Notes under the pieces: model-generated
Databases searched by the model: none
The model's input: the letters and a program-made list of their open reading frames with translations, nothing else
Told to the model about the DNA's origin: nothing
Shown here: positions 17,414-27,025 of the stretch, piece by piece
How the letters are laid out: each line of letters starts with the position of its first letter
Numbering within the stretch: the stretch's first letter is position 1
Translations under genes and position numbers: made by a program
NCBI RefSeq assembly: GCF_000350525.1
Contig: NZ_AOCN01000026.1
Coordinates: 196,770 to 260,769, forward strand
Direction of reading: 5' to 3'
Source of the DNA: Leucobacter salsicius M1-8
Lineage (GTDB): Bacteria; Actinomycetota; Actinomycetes; Actinomycetales; Microbacteriaceae
DNA: 64,000 bases

Positions 17414-18136
17414 TCAGCGGCGCGCCACTCCCAGTGACCGGAGCCCACGCTCGAGATGCCACTGCGCATAGGCCGCCGCGATCCCCGCGGCCTGCTCGCG
17501 CTGGCGCGCATTCGATGCGACTGCGGTCTCCCAGTCCCCCTCGAGCAAGGCGTTCAACAGGGCGACGCTTTCGGGGTCGAGTCGGGGTGGCCCCGCCACC
17601 CGGCAGGCCTCGCACAGCACGCCGCCCGCCTGCACCGACACCACGGTGTGCGGTCCGGGCGCGCCGCAGCGCACACAGTCGACAAATCCGGGCGTCCAGC
17701 CCGCCGCCGACATCGCCCGCAACAGGTAACCGTCACGCACGAGTTCCGGATCAATCTTGCCCGCCGCGAGCGTGCGCAGCGCGCCAATGAGTAACGCGTA
17801 GAGCGGCAGCGACGGGCCTCCCTCGCCCAGCCGCTCGGCGGTCTCGACGATCGCGCTGCCCGCGCGGTAGCGGTCGTAGTCGGCGCTGATCGCCGCGCCG
17901 TAGGCCCCGAGCGTTTCTGCCTGGGTGACGCTGTCGAGGCTGCGGCCCTCGTAGCACTGCAGGTCGACCACCATAAAGGGTTCGAGTCGGGCCCCAAACT
18001 TCGAGGTTGTGCGCCGCACGCCCTTCGCAACCGCGCGCAGCAAGCCGCGACCGCGCGTCAGCAGCGTGACGATGCGGTCGGCTTCGCCGAGCTTGTGCGT
18101 GCGCAAGACGACGCCTTCTTCGCGATAGAGGGGCAC
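17414..18136 (-). CDS. recO: DNA repair protein RecO
   Basis: A 240-residue recombination mediator that helps load RecA with RecF and RecR. The N-terminal OB fold begins [21 protein letters not shown], the middle is helical, and a four-Cys zinc module is visible in CVRCGAPG with CEACRVAG. The start is GTG 18136. A GATACT box ends six bases upstream, which suggests a leaderless mRNA. The frame continues upstream to 18691, but that part is antisense to the next gene and is not coding. First gene of the recO-uppS-dus-dgt-dnaG group. Confidence 0.95.
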   Translation of the reverse strand: MPLYREEGVVLRTHKLGEADRIVTLLTRGRGLLRAVAKGVRRTTSKFGARLEPFMVVDLQCYEGRSLDSVTQAETLGAYGAAISADYDRYRAGSAIVETAERLGEGGPSLPLYALLIGALRTLAAGKIDPELVRDGYLLRAMSAAGWTPGFVDCVRCGAPGPHTVVSVQAGGVLCEACRVAGPPRLDPESVALLNALLEGDWETAVASNARQREQAAGIAAAYAQWHLERGLRSLGVARR

Positions 18137-18220
18137 CCGTCCAGTATCACGCACCCGGGTGCGCGGGTGCTGGGCACGGCGCGCTGGCACGGCACGCTCC
18201 GGTTCTGCACATTCATGTGA

Positions 18221-19180
18221 ATGAGGGAAAATGGAAGGGTGCTTGACGAGACTTTCCGCATTGCCCTTCCGATTGATCTGATTGCCGCTGCCGTGGGCAG
18301 TCTGCAGGGCGCCATGTTTGCGGCAGGGTTTAAGCGCATCGATCTGCTCGGTGTGGCGATGATCGGCATCTTCTCGGGCATTGGTGGTGGATTCTTGCGC
18401 GATGTGCTGCTCGGAATCAGCCCCGCCGCGTTCTCCGACAACCTGTACCTCATCGTGGGCACACTCGCCGCGTTCATGGGCATGCTGCTCGCGCGACTGC
18501 TCGAAAAGGTTGACCCTGTCATCACCGTGTTTGACGCGGTGAGCATCGGCATATTCGGCGCGCTGGGCACCACGAAGGCGCTCTCGTTTGGGCTCCCCGT
18601 CGTGCCCGCGCTCTTCATCGGCACCGTGGCAGCAGTGGGTGGCGGCGTGCTCCGCGACCTCATGCTCAACATTCCGATCGCGCTCATGCACGTCGGGTCA
18701 CTGTATGCGGTCGCGAGCCTCGCGGGCGTCGGGACGCTCGTAGTGCTCCTCTCATTCGGCGTGCCCGTGATGACTGCGGGTATCGTCTGCGTCGTGGTGA
18801 CGGCTGTGCTGCGGTTGCTGGCGGTGCGATTCGGCTGGAGCCTCCCCGAGCAGCGCACCCTGAGTCGGATTCAGCTACGCAGGCAGCGGCAGGTCGAACA
18901 GGCCGTCGAGGAAGCCCTCGCGACCGGCGCGATCACGCTGCCGATCTCGTTGCCCGGGGAGTCACTCGACGATGGTTCGCGGCCCAGCACGCAGCCGGAG
19001 TCTCTGCCAAGGCCGCTTCCTGGCTCGCTTCTCGACGCGCTCCCGGAACCGCTGCCCAGCGCGAGCGATGCGGATACTGGTCGGGGCTCACACGATTCCC
19101 ACGACGCCCACAGCGCTCACGACGCTCACGACGCTCACGACGCTCGTGACACTCGTGATTCTCGCCCCCCGGAGGCATAG
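18221..19180 (+). CDS. Trimeric intracellular cation channel (TRIC/YicG) family protein with His-Asp-rich tail
   Basis: A 319-residue membrane protein. Two UPF0126 (TRIC) repeats span about residues 15-100 and 100-205, with the duplicated [11 protein letters not shown] and [11 protein letters not shown] motifs that line the pore in this family. Seven transmembrane helices are expected. After residue 215 there is a long cytoplasmic tail, ending in repeats of His-Asp-Ala encoded by 9-bp tandem repeats (19105-19150). Prokaryotic TRIC homologues conduct K+ and Na+. It is divergent from recO and converges with the HNH gene, with 14 bases between the stops. Confidence 0.9.
   Translation: MRENGRVLDETFRIALPIDLIAAAVGSLQGAMFAAGFKRIDLLGVAMIGIFSGIGGGFLRDVLLGISPAAFSDNLYLIVGTLAAFMGMLLARLLEKVDPVITVFDAVSIGIFGALGTTKALSFGLPVVPALFIGTVAAVGGGVLRDLMLNIPIALMHVGSLYAVASLAGVGTLVVLLSFGVPVMTAGIVCVVVTAVLRLLAVRFGWSLPEQRTLSRIQLRRQRQVEQAVEEALATGAITLPISLPGESLDDGSRPSTQPESLPRPLPGSLLDALPEPLPSASDADTGRGSHDSHDAHSAHDAHDAHDARDTRDSRPPEA
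19105..19165. repeat. Tandem 9-bp repeat in the TRIC gene
   Basis: Units close to GCTCACGAC recur several times in tandem and then decay. They encode His-Asp-Ala triplets at the C-terminus of the channel. Confidence 0.85.
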
Positions 19181-19194
19181 CCGTTCCAAGCGTT

Positions 19195-20880
19195 TTAGAA
19201 CGGGGACGGGCCTGCGGAGGCATCAGTGCCATGCTCGTCGGAACTATCTGGATTGTCCAGACTATCCAGACGTTTGTAGAAGTCTGCGCCGAATGGATGC
19301 GCCTGATGTATCGAAGGTTCGGCGTCAGTCCCGGTTTCCGCGTCGGACTCGGCGGTGAATCTCACAGTTCGCCCCGTCCGCAACGAAGGGGTTCGTGGGC
19401 GGCCCGGTGGGTCGCCATAGCGGCGCCCCGGTGGCCTGTCGCTGTAGACCCGCTTGGAAGGACTCGTCCAGGTGAGCGTACCCGTTTCATCGAGCTCAGG
19501 GTTCCACTCGCTGTGGTGCTTCAAAGTGTGATGCCCCTTGCAAAGGTGTTCAAGATTGGTGGTCGAGGTCGGTCCACCGTTTTGCCAGTCAATGGTGTGG
19601 TCAATGTCACACCGCACTGCGGGCCGAGTACACCCCACGAATCGACAGCGCTGGTCTCGAGCCCGCAGCAGGTCTTTCATTCGTTTTGAGGGATGCCGCC
19701 GTTCGACGGCCAACACGTTGCCGACCGCATTGACATCAACGCGGTAGATGTTGTGGGAGGATTCGAGCATTTCGACGGCCAGGAGTGTGGCGATAGGCCC
19801 GTATCCGACAAGCTCGCATACCGGCCGCTGACGCCCGGTGAGGTTGAGGTCCGAGCAAAAGCCCGATCCCGAAGCAGAACCAGAACCAGAACCAGAACCA
19901 GAACTACCGGCCGAAAATTGATCGCCTGGTTGCAGGGCCTCAACCGGAACCAGGACCTGCAGATGAGCGAAGTAGCCGCGCTCCGCGACCCGCGCTTTCG
20001 CGCCGTCGCTGAGGTCCATGTCCGTATATGGGTTCGCGTTCAACAGGAGTTCGGCAAGGGTGTCGGCGCGGACCTCGTCCAGGCTCCGCGCCGGGGGCAA
20101 GTCGTGTTCTGCCGCGCTGCCACTGCCACTGCCAGCCAGCAAACCAGCGGTAGCCACCCCCGATGAGTCGGGAGCCGCCCCGGGTTCCGCTTGCCACACG
20201 GTCTTCGCGATCTGATGCAATCGGTCTTTGATGGCGTAGGCCACTTCGGCTGGCAAGTAGGCATAGAGCTCAGCCATGCCGTCTTCACAGTCGTGCACCT
20301 CGACCCGGCGTAATCTGCGCGCCGCCGCATGCCGCTCGTCGAGCGAGACCTCAGCAAACTCTTCGGCAAGCCGCTTAGCGATCGACCGCAGTCGGGCTGG
20401 CGTCTCTTCAATCGCGTAGGGCAACACCGCTGCTTCGTAGAGCGCATGGTTCAGGAGTGCCCCGCTGCCAGTTCCGATCACCACGCCGGCATCACAGATC
20501 ACGCGCACATGAGCCACGCTCACCAGGCCTGCGCCGAGCACCTCCCCCAACCCGGGGTACCGCGTATCGATGGCGCAGGCGAGATCGAGTTCGCGTTCAA
20601 CCGAGTGCTCACTCACATGCTGAGCGGCCGCAAGTTCGGCCCGCAACGCGCGGTAAGAAAATTCTGTCGAGGCCTCACCCTCGACCGCAGCTCCCAGGAG
20701 CGCGGCATAGGTCGCGAGCCGGTCACGGTCCAGAGCCCGCTGCTGCCGAGTAAAGTACTCAACCAGCCCGATCCCGTCGGCGCCAGCTGGCCCGGCCGCA
20801 GCCGAGCCATCACCAGCACCCGAGCCGGCACCATCGCCACGCGACGCGCGGGGAACGGAATCTGGAGCCGGGATGTTCAT
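19195..20880 (-). CDS. DUF222 / HNH endonuclease domain protein
   Basis: A 561-residue protein of the actinobacterial DUF222-HNH family (the 13E12 repeat proteins of mycobacteria). The helical DUF222 region occupies about 40-300. A Ser-Gly repeat linker at about 330-350 is encoded by a hexanucleotide repeat. The HNH module near 425-465 reads CRFVGCTRPAVRCDIDHT and then HLCKGHHTLKHH, with all metal and catalytic positions present. The C-terminal 80 residues are Pro/Arg-rich. Such genes are multicopy and mobile-like in related genomes. Its place directly downstream of ruvC, where ruvA and ruvB normally stand, suggests insertion or rearrangement. Confidence 0.9.
   Translation of the reverse strand: MNIPAPDSVPRASRGDGAGSGAGDGSAAAGPAGADGIGLVEYFTRQQRALDRDRLATYAALLGAAVEGEASTEFSYRALRAELAAAQHVSEHSVERELDLACAIDTRYPGLGEVLGAGLVSVAHVRVICDAGVVIGTGSGALLNHALYEAAVLPYAIEETPARLRSIAKRLAEEFAEVSLDERHAAARRLRRVEVHDCEDGMAELYAYLPAEVAYAIKDRLHQIAKTVWQAEPGAAPDSSGVATAGLLAGSGSGSAAEHDLPPARSLDEVRADTLAELLLNANPYTDMDLSDGAKARVAERGYFAHLQVLVPVEALQPGDQFSAGSSGSGSGSGSASGSGFCSDLNLTGRQRPVCELVGYGPIATLLAVEMLESSHNIYRVDVNAVGNVLAVERRHPSKRMKDLLRARDQRCRFVGCTRPAVRCDIDHTIDWQNGGPTSTTNLEHLCKGHHTLKHHSEWNPELDETGTLTWTSPSKRVYSDRPPGRRYGDPPGRPRTPSLRTGRTVRFTAESDAETGTDAEPSIHQAHPFGADFYKRLDSLDNPDSSDEHGTDASAGPSPF
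19880..19910. repeat. Hexanucleotide microsatellite in the HNH gene
   Basis: About five tandem copies of AGAACC on the plus strand. On the coding strand they encode alternating Gly and Ser residues. Slippage would add or remove two residues at a time without changing frame. Confidence 0.9.
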
Positions 20881-20911
20881 GTACTAAGTACAGACCATAC
20901 CTCCGACATTC

Positions 20912-20931
20912 AGGCCCCATTTTCGGGGCCT
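20912..20931 (-). terminator. Hairpin between ruvC and the HNH gene
   Basis: A 7-bp stem (20912-20918 with 20925-20931) with a 6-base loop, 135 bases after the ruvC stop. It may end the thrS-HIT-yebC-ruvC transcript. The rest of 20881-21065 shows no gene. Confidence 0.5.
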
Positions 20932-21065
20932 CACCATACAAACTTTCGAATGATTCGTTGTTGAGGGCCCTACAAAAACCGATCGAGCAAGGCGGGTGGA
21001 CGCGATTTCACCCTCCGATACAGGCAGAAGGCACCAGCACCACTCTAAAAGCTCGAGGAGCCCAA

Positions 21066-21656
21066 CTAGCCCCGCGCGCCACGCTTCGCGCCGGCCCTGG
21101 CCTCAGCCTCGCGCCACGCACGCTGGGCGGGCGTCTCCCCGCCTGGAGCCGGGCTACGGCCCTCGCGATCCGGCGCACCACCGCGCCCCAGATGCCACAC
21201 GTGCGTGATCGCGAGCGCGAGCGCGTCGGCGGCGTCAGCGGGGCGAGGCGGGGCGGCAAGCCCCAAAAGCCGCGTCACCATCGTGGTGACCTGGGCTTTC
21301 TCGGCGCTGCCGTAGCCGGTCACCTGCGCCTTCACCTCGTTGGGGGTGTACATTGCGACCGGAATATCGCGCTGGGCCGCGAGAAACATCACGACGCCGC
21401 TAATCTGCGCGACCCCCATCACGCTGGGAAGGTTCTGCTGCGCAAAGACGCGCTCGAGAGCAATCGCGTCTGGTCGCTCACCATCGAGAATGCGTTCGAT
21501 GCCGGATCCCAGCAAATGTAACCGACGCGGCAGGCTCTCACTCGCGGCACTCTGCAGCACCTCCACGTGCTCGAACACCACACGCCGTCCCGCCCCAGAC
21601 GAGACGATCCCGACCCCACATCGCGTGAGGCCGGGATCGATTCCGATAACGCGCAC
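21066..21656 (-). CDS. ruvC: Holliday junction resolvase RuvC
   Basis: A 196-residue RNase H-fold nuclease that cuts Holliday junctions. The four catalytic acidic residues are visible: Asp7 in GIDPG, Glu68 in ALERVFAQQN, and Asp141 and Asp144 in DAADALALA. The C-terminal 35 residues are an Ala/Arg/Gly-rich extension. It starts one base after the yebC stop. RuvA and RuvB, which normally follow, are absent from the window on this side. Confidence 0.97.
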   Translation of the reverse strand: MRVIGIDPGLTRCGVGIVSSGAGRRVVFEHVEVLQSAASESLPRRLHLLGSGIERILDGERPDAIALERVFAQQNLPSVMGVAQISGVVMFLAAQRDIPVAMYTPNEVKAQVTGYGSAEKAQVTTMVTRLLGLAAPPRPADAADALALAITHVWHLGRGGAPDREGRSPAPGGETPAQRAWREAEARAGAKRGARG

Positions 21657-21657
21657 G

Positions 21658-22422
21658 TTACTCGTCGTTCGCCAGTTCCTCCTGCACCGAAGCGGGCAGG
21701 TCGAAGTTGGAGAACACGTTCTGCACGTCGTCGCTGTCTTCGAGTGCGTCGATGATGCGGAACACCTTGCGAGCAGTGTCTGCGTCGACCTCGACCTTCA
21801 TGCTCGGCACGAACTCAGCGTCTGCCGAGTCGTAGTCGATGCCAGCGGCGACGAGGGCGTCGCGAGCAGCGCCCAGGTCGGCAGCCTCGGTGATGATCTC
21901 GAACGCCTCGCCGTTGGGGGTCTGCGCGACCTCCTCGGCGCCGGCCTCGAGCACTGCCATCATGACGTCGTCCTCGGTCGTGCCCTCAGCGGGGACCGTA
22001 ATGACGCCCTTGCGAGCGAAGTTGTACGCGACGCTGCCCGGATCCGCGAGCGTTGCACCATTGCGGCTGAGCGCTGTGCGCACCTCTGCTGCGGCACGGT
22101 TCTTGTTGTCGGTGAGACACTCGACCATGAGCGCGACGCCGTTGGGCCCGTACGCTTCATACATGATCGTGATGTACTCGACCGCGTCACCGTCGAGACC
22201 AGCGCCGCGCTTGATCGCGCGATCGATGTTGTCGCCCGGTACCGAGTTCTTCTTCGCCTTGTGCACCGCCTCAGACAGCGCTGGGTTGCCTGCCATATCG
22301 GGCCCGCCGATACGTGCAGCAACTTCGATCACCTTGATGTACTTCGCAAACGCCTTTGCGCGACGCGAATCAAGGATTGCCTTCTTGTGCTTAGTGGTTG
22401 CCCACTTGGAGTGTCCTGCCAC
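21658..22422 (-). CDS. yebC: YebC/PmpR family protein
   Basis: A 254-residue three-domain protein with the hallmark start [14 protein letters not shown]. The motifs [16 protein letters not shown]-like and [13 protein letters not shown] follow. Family members were long named transcriptional regulators. Recent work on homologues (YebC/YeeI, TACO1) assigns a role in relieving ribosome stalling at proline stretches. AGGAGCT-type Shine-Dalgarno lies upstream. It is coupled to ruvC. Confidence 0.95.
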   Translation of the reverse strand: MAGHSKWATTKHKKAILDSRRAKAFAKYIKVIEVAARIGGPDMAGNPALSEAVHKAKKNSVPGDNIDRAIKRGAGLDGDAVEYITIMYEAYGPNGVALMVECLTDNKNRAAAEVRTALSRNGATLADPGSVAYNFARKGVITVPAEGTTEDDVMMAVLEAGAEEVAQTPNGEAFEIITEAADLGAARDALVAAGIDYDSADAEFVPSMKVEVDADTARKVFRIIDALEDSDDVQNVFSNFDLPASVQEELANDE

Positions 22423-22508
22423 TGGAGCTCCTCTTTCTTCAGTTCAAACGTTGGATATCAGTCTAGGTGTGCGCCTCGCCGCTGGGGGCGAGGCTGTGCG
22501 TGCTGCTT

Positions 22509-23051
22509 CTATGGGTGCGGCCAGGCCGCGGCGATGGCGTCGCGCACATCACCGAGCAACTGCGGCATTGCCTTCGTCTTTGCGATGATCGGAAAGAAAT
22601 TAGCGTCTGACGCCCACCGCGGCACCACGTGCTGGTGCAGGTGAGCCGCGATTCCCGCGCCGGCAACCTCACCCTGGTTCATGCCAATGTTGAAGCCGTC
22701 GCAGTTGAGCGCCGCGCGGGCGGCCTGCATAGCGCGCTGGGTGAGTTCACCGATCTCGGCGATCTCCTCGGGCGTCGCTTCTTCATAGCTCGCAATATGC
22801 CGGTATGGGCACACGAGCATGTGCCCGCTGTTGTACGGGAACAGGTTGAGCAATACGTACGCGGTCTTGCCGCGAGCGACAATCAACGCGTCGTCATCAG
22901 CCTTCGCGGGTGCGGCGCAGAACGGGCAATCGGTGTGATCGGGCTGATGGTGGTCTGCCACGTACACCATGCGGTGCGGCACCCACAGCCGCTGCGTCTC
23001 GTCAGGCGAGCCCACAGCGGCCGTGGTGGCGAGGGTTTCTACTCCGTCCAC
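22509..23051 (-). CDS. HIT family hydrolase/nucleotidyltransferase-like protein
   Basis: A 180-residue histidine-triad protein. The triad is His137, His139 and His141 in [16 protein letters not shown] motif at 42-45 probably binds zinc with a later His. This matches the actinobacterial HIT group that includes mycobacterial Ap4A phosphorylase-like enzymes, located next to thrS. Its start overlaps the thrS stop by 13 bases, so the two are translationally coupled. ThrS can form Ap4A, so Ap4A turnover is a reasonable but unproven link. Confidence 0.9.
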   Translation of the reverse strand: MDGVETLATTAAVGSPDETQRLWVPHRMVYVADHHQPDHTDCPFCAAPAKADDDALIVARGKTAYVLLNLFPYNSGHMLVCPYRHIASYEEATPEEIAEIGELTQRAMQAARAALNCDGFNIGMNQGEVAGAGIAAHLHQHVVPRWASDANFFPIIAKTKAMPQLLGDVRDAIAAAWPHP

Positions 23052-25006
23052 GCCGTCGACACCTGCTCATGGCTCGCGATCGCGCCCGTGATGCGCGCAA
23101 TCGCCTCGGCCACGGGCACACCGTTGAGCTGCGTGCCGTCGCGGAAGCGGAAGCTCACAGCACCGGCCGCACGGTCGTCCTCGCCAGCGATGAGCTGGAA
23201 GGGCACCTTCGCCTTGGTGTGCGTGCGAATCTTCTTCGGCATGCGGTCGTCGGAGTGATCCACCTCGGCTCGCACACCCTGCTCGCGCAGCTGGGCAATG
23301 ACACCGTCGAGGTACTCGCCATACTGCTCGGCCACGGGAATGCCCACGACCTGCACAGGCGACAGCCACACGGGGAATGCACCGGCATAGTGCTCGAGCA
23401 GAATGGCGAAGAAGCGCTCCACCGAACCAAGCAGTGCGCGGTGAATCATGACGGGCTGCTTGCGCGTGCCGTCGGCGGCCGCGTACTCGAGCTCAAACAG
23501 CGCAGGCTGGTTGAAGTCGAGCTGCACAGTCGACAGCTGCCAGGTGCGGCCAATAGCGTCGCGCGCCTGGACCGAAATCTTGGGGCCGTAGAACGCGGCG
23601 CCACCGGGGTCGGCGACGAGCTCAAGACCCGATTCCTCGCCCACTTCGCGCAGCGTCTGCTCGGCGTCGGCCCACTGTTCTGCGGTGCCCACCGACTTCT
23701 CAGGGTCGCGTGTCGAGAGCTCGAGGTAGAAGTCGTTGAGCCCGTAGGCGCGCAGCGTGTCAAACACGAAGTTGAGCTGGCGCTTGATTTCGTCCTTGGC
23801 CTGCTCATCGGTGACGTAGATGTGCGCGTCGTCCTGAGTCAGGCCGCGCACGCGCGTGAGGCCCGAGAGGGTGCCGCTCTTCTCGTAGCGGTAGACGGTG
23901 CCGAACTCGGCGAGGCGCAGCGGCAGCTCGCGGTAGCTGCGAGCACGTGCCCGGTAGATCAGGTTGTGGAACGGGCAGTTCATGGGCTTCAGGTAGTAAT
24001 CCTGGCCCGGCTTGATCGTCTCGCCCGTCTCATCGTTCACGACCGCATCGAGGTGCATGGCCGGGAACATGCCGTCCTTGTACCAGGCCAGGTGCTGGCT
24101 GGTCTCGAACAGGCTGCCCTTGGTGATGTGCGGGGTGTTCACTACCTCGTAGCCGTGCTTGATCAGCTCCGAGCGCATGAAGTTTTCGATCTCGTGGCGG
24201 ATGATGCCGCCCCGGGGGTGGAACACCGCGAGGCCTGAGCCGATCTCGTCGGGGAAGCTGAACAGGTCGAGCTCGACGCCCAACTTGCGGTGGTCGCGCT
24301 TGGCTGCCTCCTCGAGACGCGTCTGGTGGGCGCGCAGCTCGTCCTTGGTGGGCCAGGCTGTGCCGTAGATGCGCTGCAGCATCGGGTTCTTCTCGCTGCC
24401 GCGCCAGTAGGCACCGGCCGAGCGCATCAGCGCCCAACCGTTGCCAATCATGCGCGTTGAGGGAACGTGCGGCCCGCGGCACAGGTCGCTCCAGCACACC
24501 TCGCCGGTCTTCGGATCGACGTTGTCGTAAATGGTGAGCTCGGCACCGCCGACCTCAACACTCTCGTTGTCGTCGCCGGTTGCTCCCCCCTTGAGCCCGA
24601 TGAGTTCGAGCTTGTAGGGCTCGGCGGCGAGCTCGGCCCGCGCCTCGTCCTCAGTCACCACGCGACGCACGAAGCGCTGGCCCTGCTTGATGATCTTCTG
24701 CATTTCCTTCTCGAGGGCCTTGAGGTCCTCGGGGGTGAATGCAGTCTCGGGGGCAAAGTCGTAGTAGAACCCATCGGTGATGGGCGGGCCAATGCCGAGC
24801 TTCGTTTCGGGGTTAACTCGCTGCACGGCCTGCGCAAGCACATGCGCGGCCGAGTGGCGCAGAATGTTCAGGCCGTCCTCGGAGTCGATGGACACCGGCT
24901 CGACTGTGCTGGTGTCCGTGACCTCTGCGGCGAGATCTTTCAACTCACCATCGACGCGCATGGCGACGATCGAACGATCGGTAAACAGCGAGAAGCCATC
25001 GGCCAC
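23039..25006 (-). CDS. thrS: Threonyl-tRNA synthetase
   Basis: A 655-residue class II synthetase. The N-terminal TGS-like domain is short, the editing domain starts at [12 protein letters not shown] (about 52-63), and the catalytic core has motif 2 and the zinc-binding MNCPFHN stretch near 325. The C-terminal anticodon-binding domain includes [11 protein letters not shown]. The start is GTG 25006 with AAAGGAG nine bases upstream. It heads the thrS-HIT-yebC-ruvC group. No T-box is visible in the short 72-base upstream gap. Confidence 0.97.
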   Translation of the reverse strand: MADGFSLFTDRSIVAMRVDGELKDLAAEVTDTSTVEPVSIDSEDGLNILRHSAAHVLAQAVQRVNPETKLGIGPPITDGFYYDFAPETAFTPEDLKALEKEMQKIIKQGQRFVRRVVTEDEARAELAAEPYKLELIGLKGGATGDDNESVEVGGAELTIYDNVDPKTGEVCWSDLCRGPHVPSTRMIGNGWALMRSAGAYWRGSEKNPMLQRIYGTAWPTKDELRAHQTRLEEAAKRDHRKLGVELDLFSFPDEIGSGLAVFHPRGGIIRHEIENFMRSELIKHGYEVVNTPHITKGSLFETSQHLAWYKDGMFPAMHLDAVVNDETGETIKPGQDYYLKPMNCPFHNLIYRARARSYRELPLRLAEFGTVYRYEKSGTLSGLTRVRGLTQDDAHIYVTDEQAKDEIKRQLNFVFDTLRAYGLNDFYLELSTRDPEKSVGTAEQWADAEQTLREVGEESGLELVADPGGAAFYGPKISVQARDAIGRTWQLSTVQLDFNQPALFELEYAAADGTRKQPVMIHRALLGSVERFFAILLEHYAGAFPVWLSPVQVVGIPVAEQYGEYLDGVIAQLREQGVRAEVDHSDDRMPKKIRTHTKAKVPFQLIAGEDDRAAGAVSFRFRDGTQLNGVPVAEAIARITGAIASHEQVSTAWTE

Positions 25007-25078
25007 AGGGGCACACTCCTTTTAAGTCGGATGCTAACCCAATGATTCTATCGGGAACCGGCGCGTGAATCCCGTGAC

Positions 25079-26845
25079 CTATTCAGTGAGGGCGAGCCGC
25101 GCCCCCTGCCAACGCTCGCGCAGCCACCGGTCATGCGAGGCCACAACCACCGTCCCCGGGTAGCTCTCGATTGCGCGTTCCAGGTCACTGACGAGGGTCA
25201 GCGACAGGTGATTCGTGGGCTCGTCGAGCAGGAGCAGGGCGGGCGGGCTTGCGAGCAGGATCGCGAGCGCGAGGCGACGCTGCTGCCCGAGGCTGAGGAC
25301 GGCAACCGGCTGCCGTTCGTCCTCTGCCCGCAACAGTCCGAACGTCGCGAGCGGCACCAGCTCCGCACGATCGATCCCCACGCGATCGCGATAGGCCTCG
25401 GCCGCGGTGCGCCCGGGCCCACGCTGATCCGGATCAGGGATATGTACGCGCTGGGTCAGAAGCCCCACGCTCGCACCCGGGGCGAGATCGACCGCGCCCG
25501 TGGTCGGGGCGAGGTAACCGCCCAGCAGACCCAACAGGGTGGACTTGCCGACGCCATTGGGGCCGGTGATGAGCAGCTTCTCCCCCGCCTCGAGCTGCAG
25601 ATCGACGGGCCCGAGCCGCCCGTCGACCGCGGCTCGGGTCGCGGTCATGAGCGGGGCGGGCGTGTCTTGATCCGGATCGGCCAACTGCCGACCAGGGTCT
25701 TCCATCGACGCAATCCCCAGGAACTGCAATTGCTCGCTCGGTTTGCGAATCTGCCGGGCATCGAGTTCCTCGAACCGCGCACGAACATCGTTGACGCGAC
25801 GCGCGACGACTCGGGCGTTGCGATCGGCGTAAAACTTTTGGGCCATCCGCGATTCAGAACGCGGCTTCCAATCCTCGTGCCCCACCTGCTGGCTATCCCC
25901 GATGCCGGCGCGCAACCGCGCGAGTTCAGACTGTTCATCACGGTACTGCCGCTCCCATCGTGCGCGCGTCTGGGCGCGCTCGGCGAGGTACTCGCTGTAG
26001 CTGCCGGTGAAGCGCGTCACACCCAACCCAGAGCCTGCCTCATTGCCCGATTCCGCGGCACGCACGGTGCGCGGAGCGGGATCAAGGTCGACCAGGCTCG
26101 TCACCGTTTCGTCAAGAAACGCGCGGTCGTGGCTCGCAATGAGCACGGGGCCGCGCCAGCTGTCGAGCACGCGTCGCAGATGCTCGATTGCTGAGTCATC
26201 GAGGTGATTGGTGGGCTCATCGAGCAGCAGCACGTCTGGCGCACGCAGGAGCAGCCAGGCCAGCGAGAGTCGGGCAAGCTGGCCACCCGAGAGGGTATGT
26301 GCGCCCCGGTCGACGTCGATGCCCGCGAGCCCGAGCCCGGCCAACATGCTCGCGATGCGCGCATCTATGGTCCACGCGTCGAGCCGTTCGGCATTGTCGA
26401 GGGCAGCGGCATAGCGGTCGGCGGCACCCTCGATGGACTCGCCGAGCGCTGCAGCGGCCAGGTCGACCTCGGCCACAGCATTGCGCGACGGCGCGACGGC
26501 CTGTTCGAGCGCGTCTCGTATCGAAGATTCAGGGGCAAATGGCGGTTCCTAGTGCAGGAGTCCTACGGTGGCGCGACCGTCAGCCGCGGCCGCGGCGCCG
26601 ACGGGACCCGCGAAGCCGCGATCCGGCACGATGAGACCCGCAGCCGCGCGCAGCAGCGTGGATTTTCCCGAGCCGTTTTCGCCGATAAGTCCGGTGCGCT
26701 CCCCTGAGGCCACGGTGAAGGTGACATTGGTGAGCACGCGGCGCGTCGCGAATGCGACCGAGATCGCATCGATGCTCAGGTGCAGCGGAGAGGTAGTGCG
26801 CCCGCTCGCATGAGAAAGAGGGGTGACGTGAGGCGATAGAGCCAA
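25079..26845 (-). pseudogene. ABC-F family ATPase gene interrupted by an in-frame TAG codon
   Basis: The N-terminal piece (26845-26549) has Walker A GENGSGKST and ends GRATVGLLH, then TAG. The remaining piece (25079-26476) is in the same frame and continues EPPFAPESSIRDALEQ, then signature LSGGQLARLSLAWLLL, Walker B LLLDEPTNHL, the linker region and a complete second ATPase domain (GPNGVGKST, LSLGQQRRLAL, LLLDEPTNHL). Joined, it is a normal two-domain ABC-F protein of about 588 residues (translation or antibiotic-protection factor type). The stop at 26549-26551 replaces the Q-loop residue of domain 1, where a CAG codon is expected. It may be a recent pseudogene, a sequencing error or a suppressed stop. 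A GTG at 26476 could restart the second part, but without Walker A of domain 1. The first codon is TTG at 26845, with low certainty. Confidence 0.85.
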
Positions 26846-27013
26846 TGGGTAGCCTTAAGCATCGAAGGGTCCCGCCGGGCAGTGCCGCAGCGCGGGAGTG
26901 TTTCGAAACTTAAGAGATCACGACGACAGCCTATCAGTGAACTGGCTTCTGTCCACAGGATTGACGAGCCGAAGCACGTTGAACATGCTCATGACACTTG
27001 GTCAGCACCCTGG

Positions 27014-27025
27014 TAGATTCATGGC
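27014..27025 (+). promoter_or_regulatory. -10 box directly before the acyltransferase start
   Basis: TAGATT at 27014-27019 is followed by six bases and then the ATG, the spacing expected for a leaderless transcript. The surrounding 26846-27013 stretch is lower in GC and shows no gene. Confidence 0.55.
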
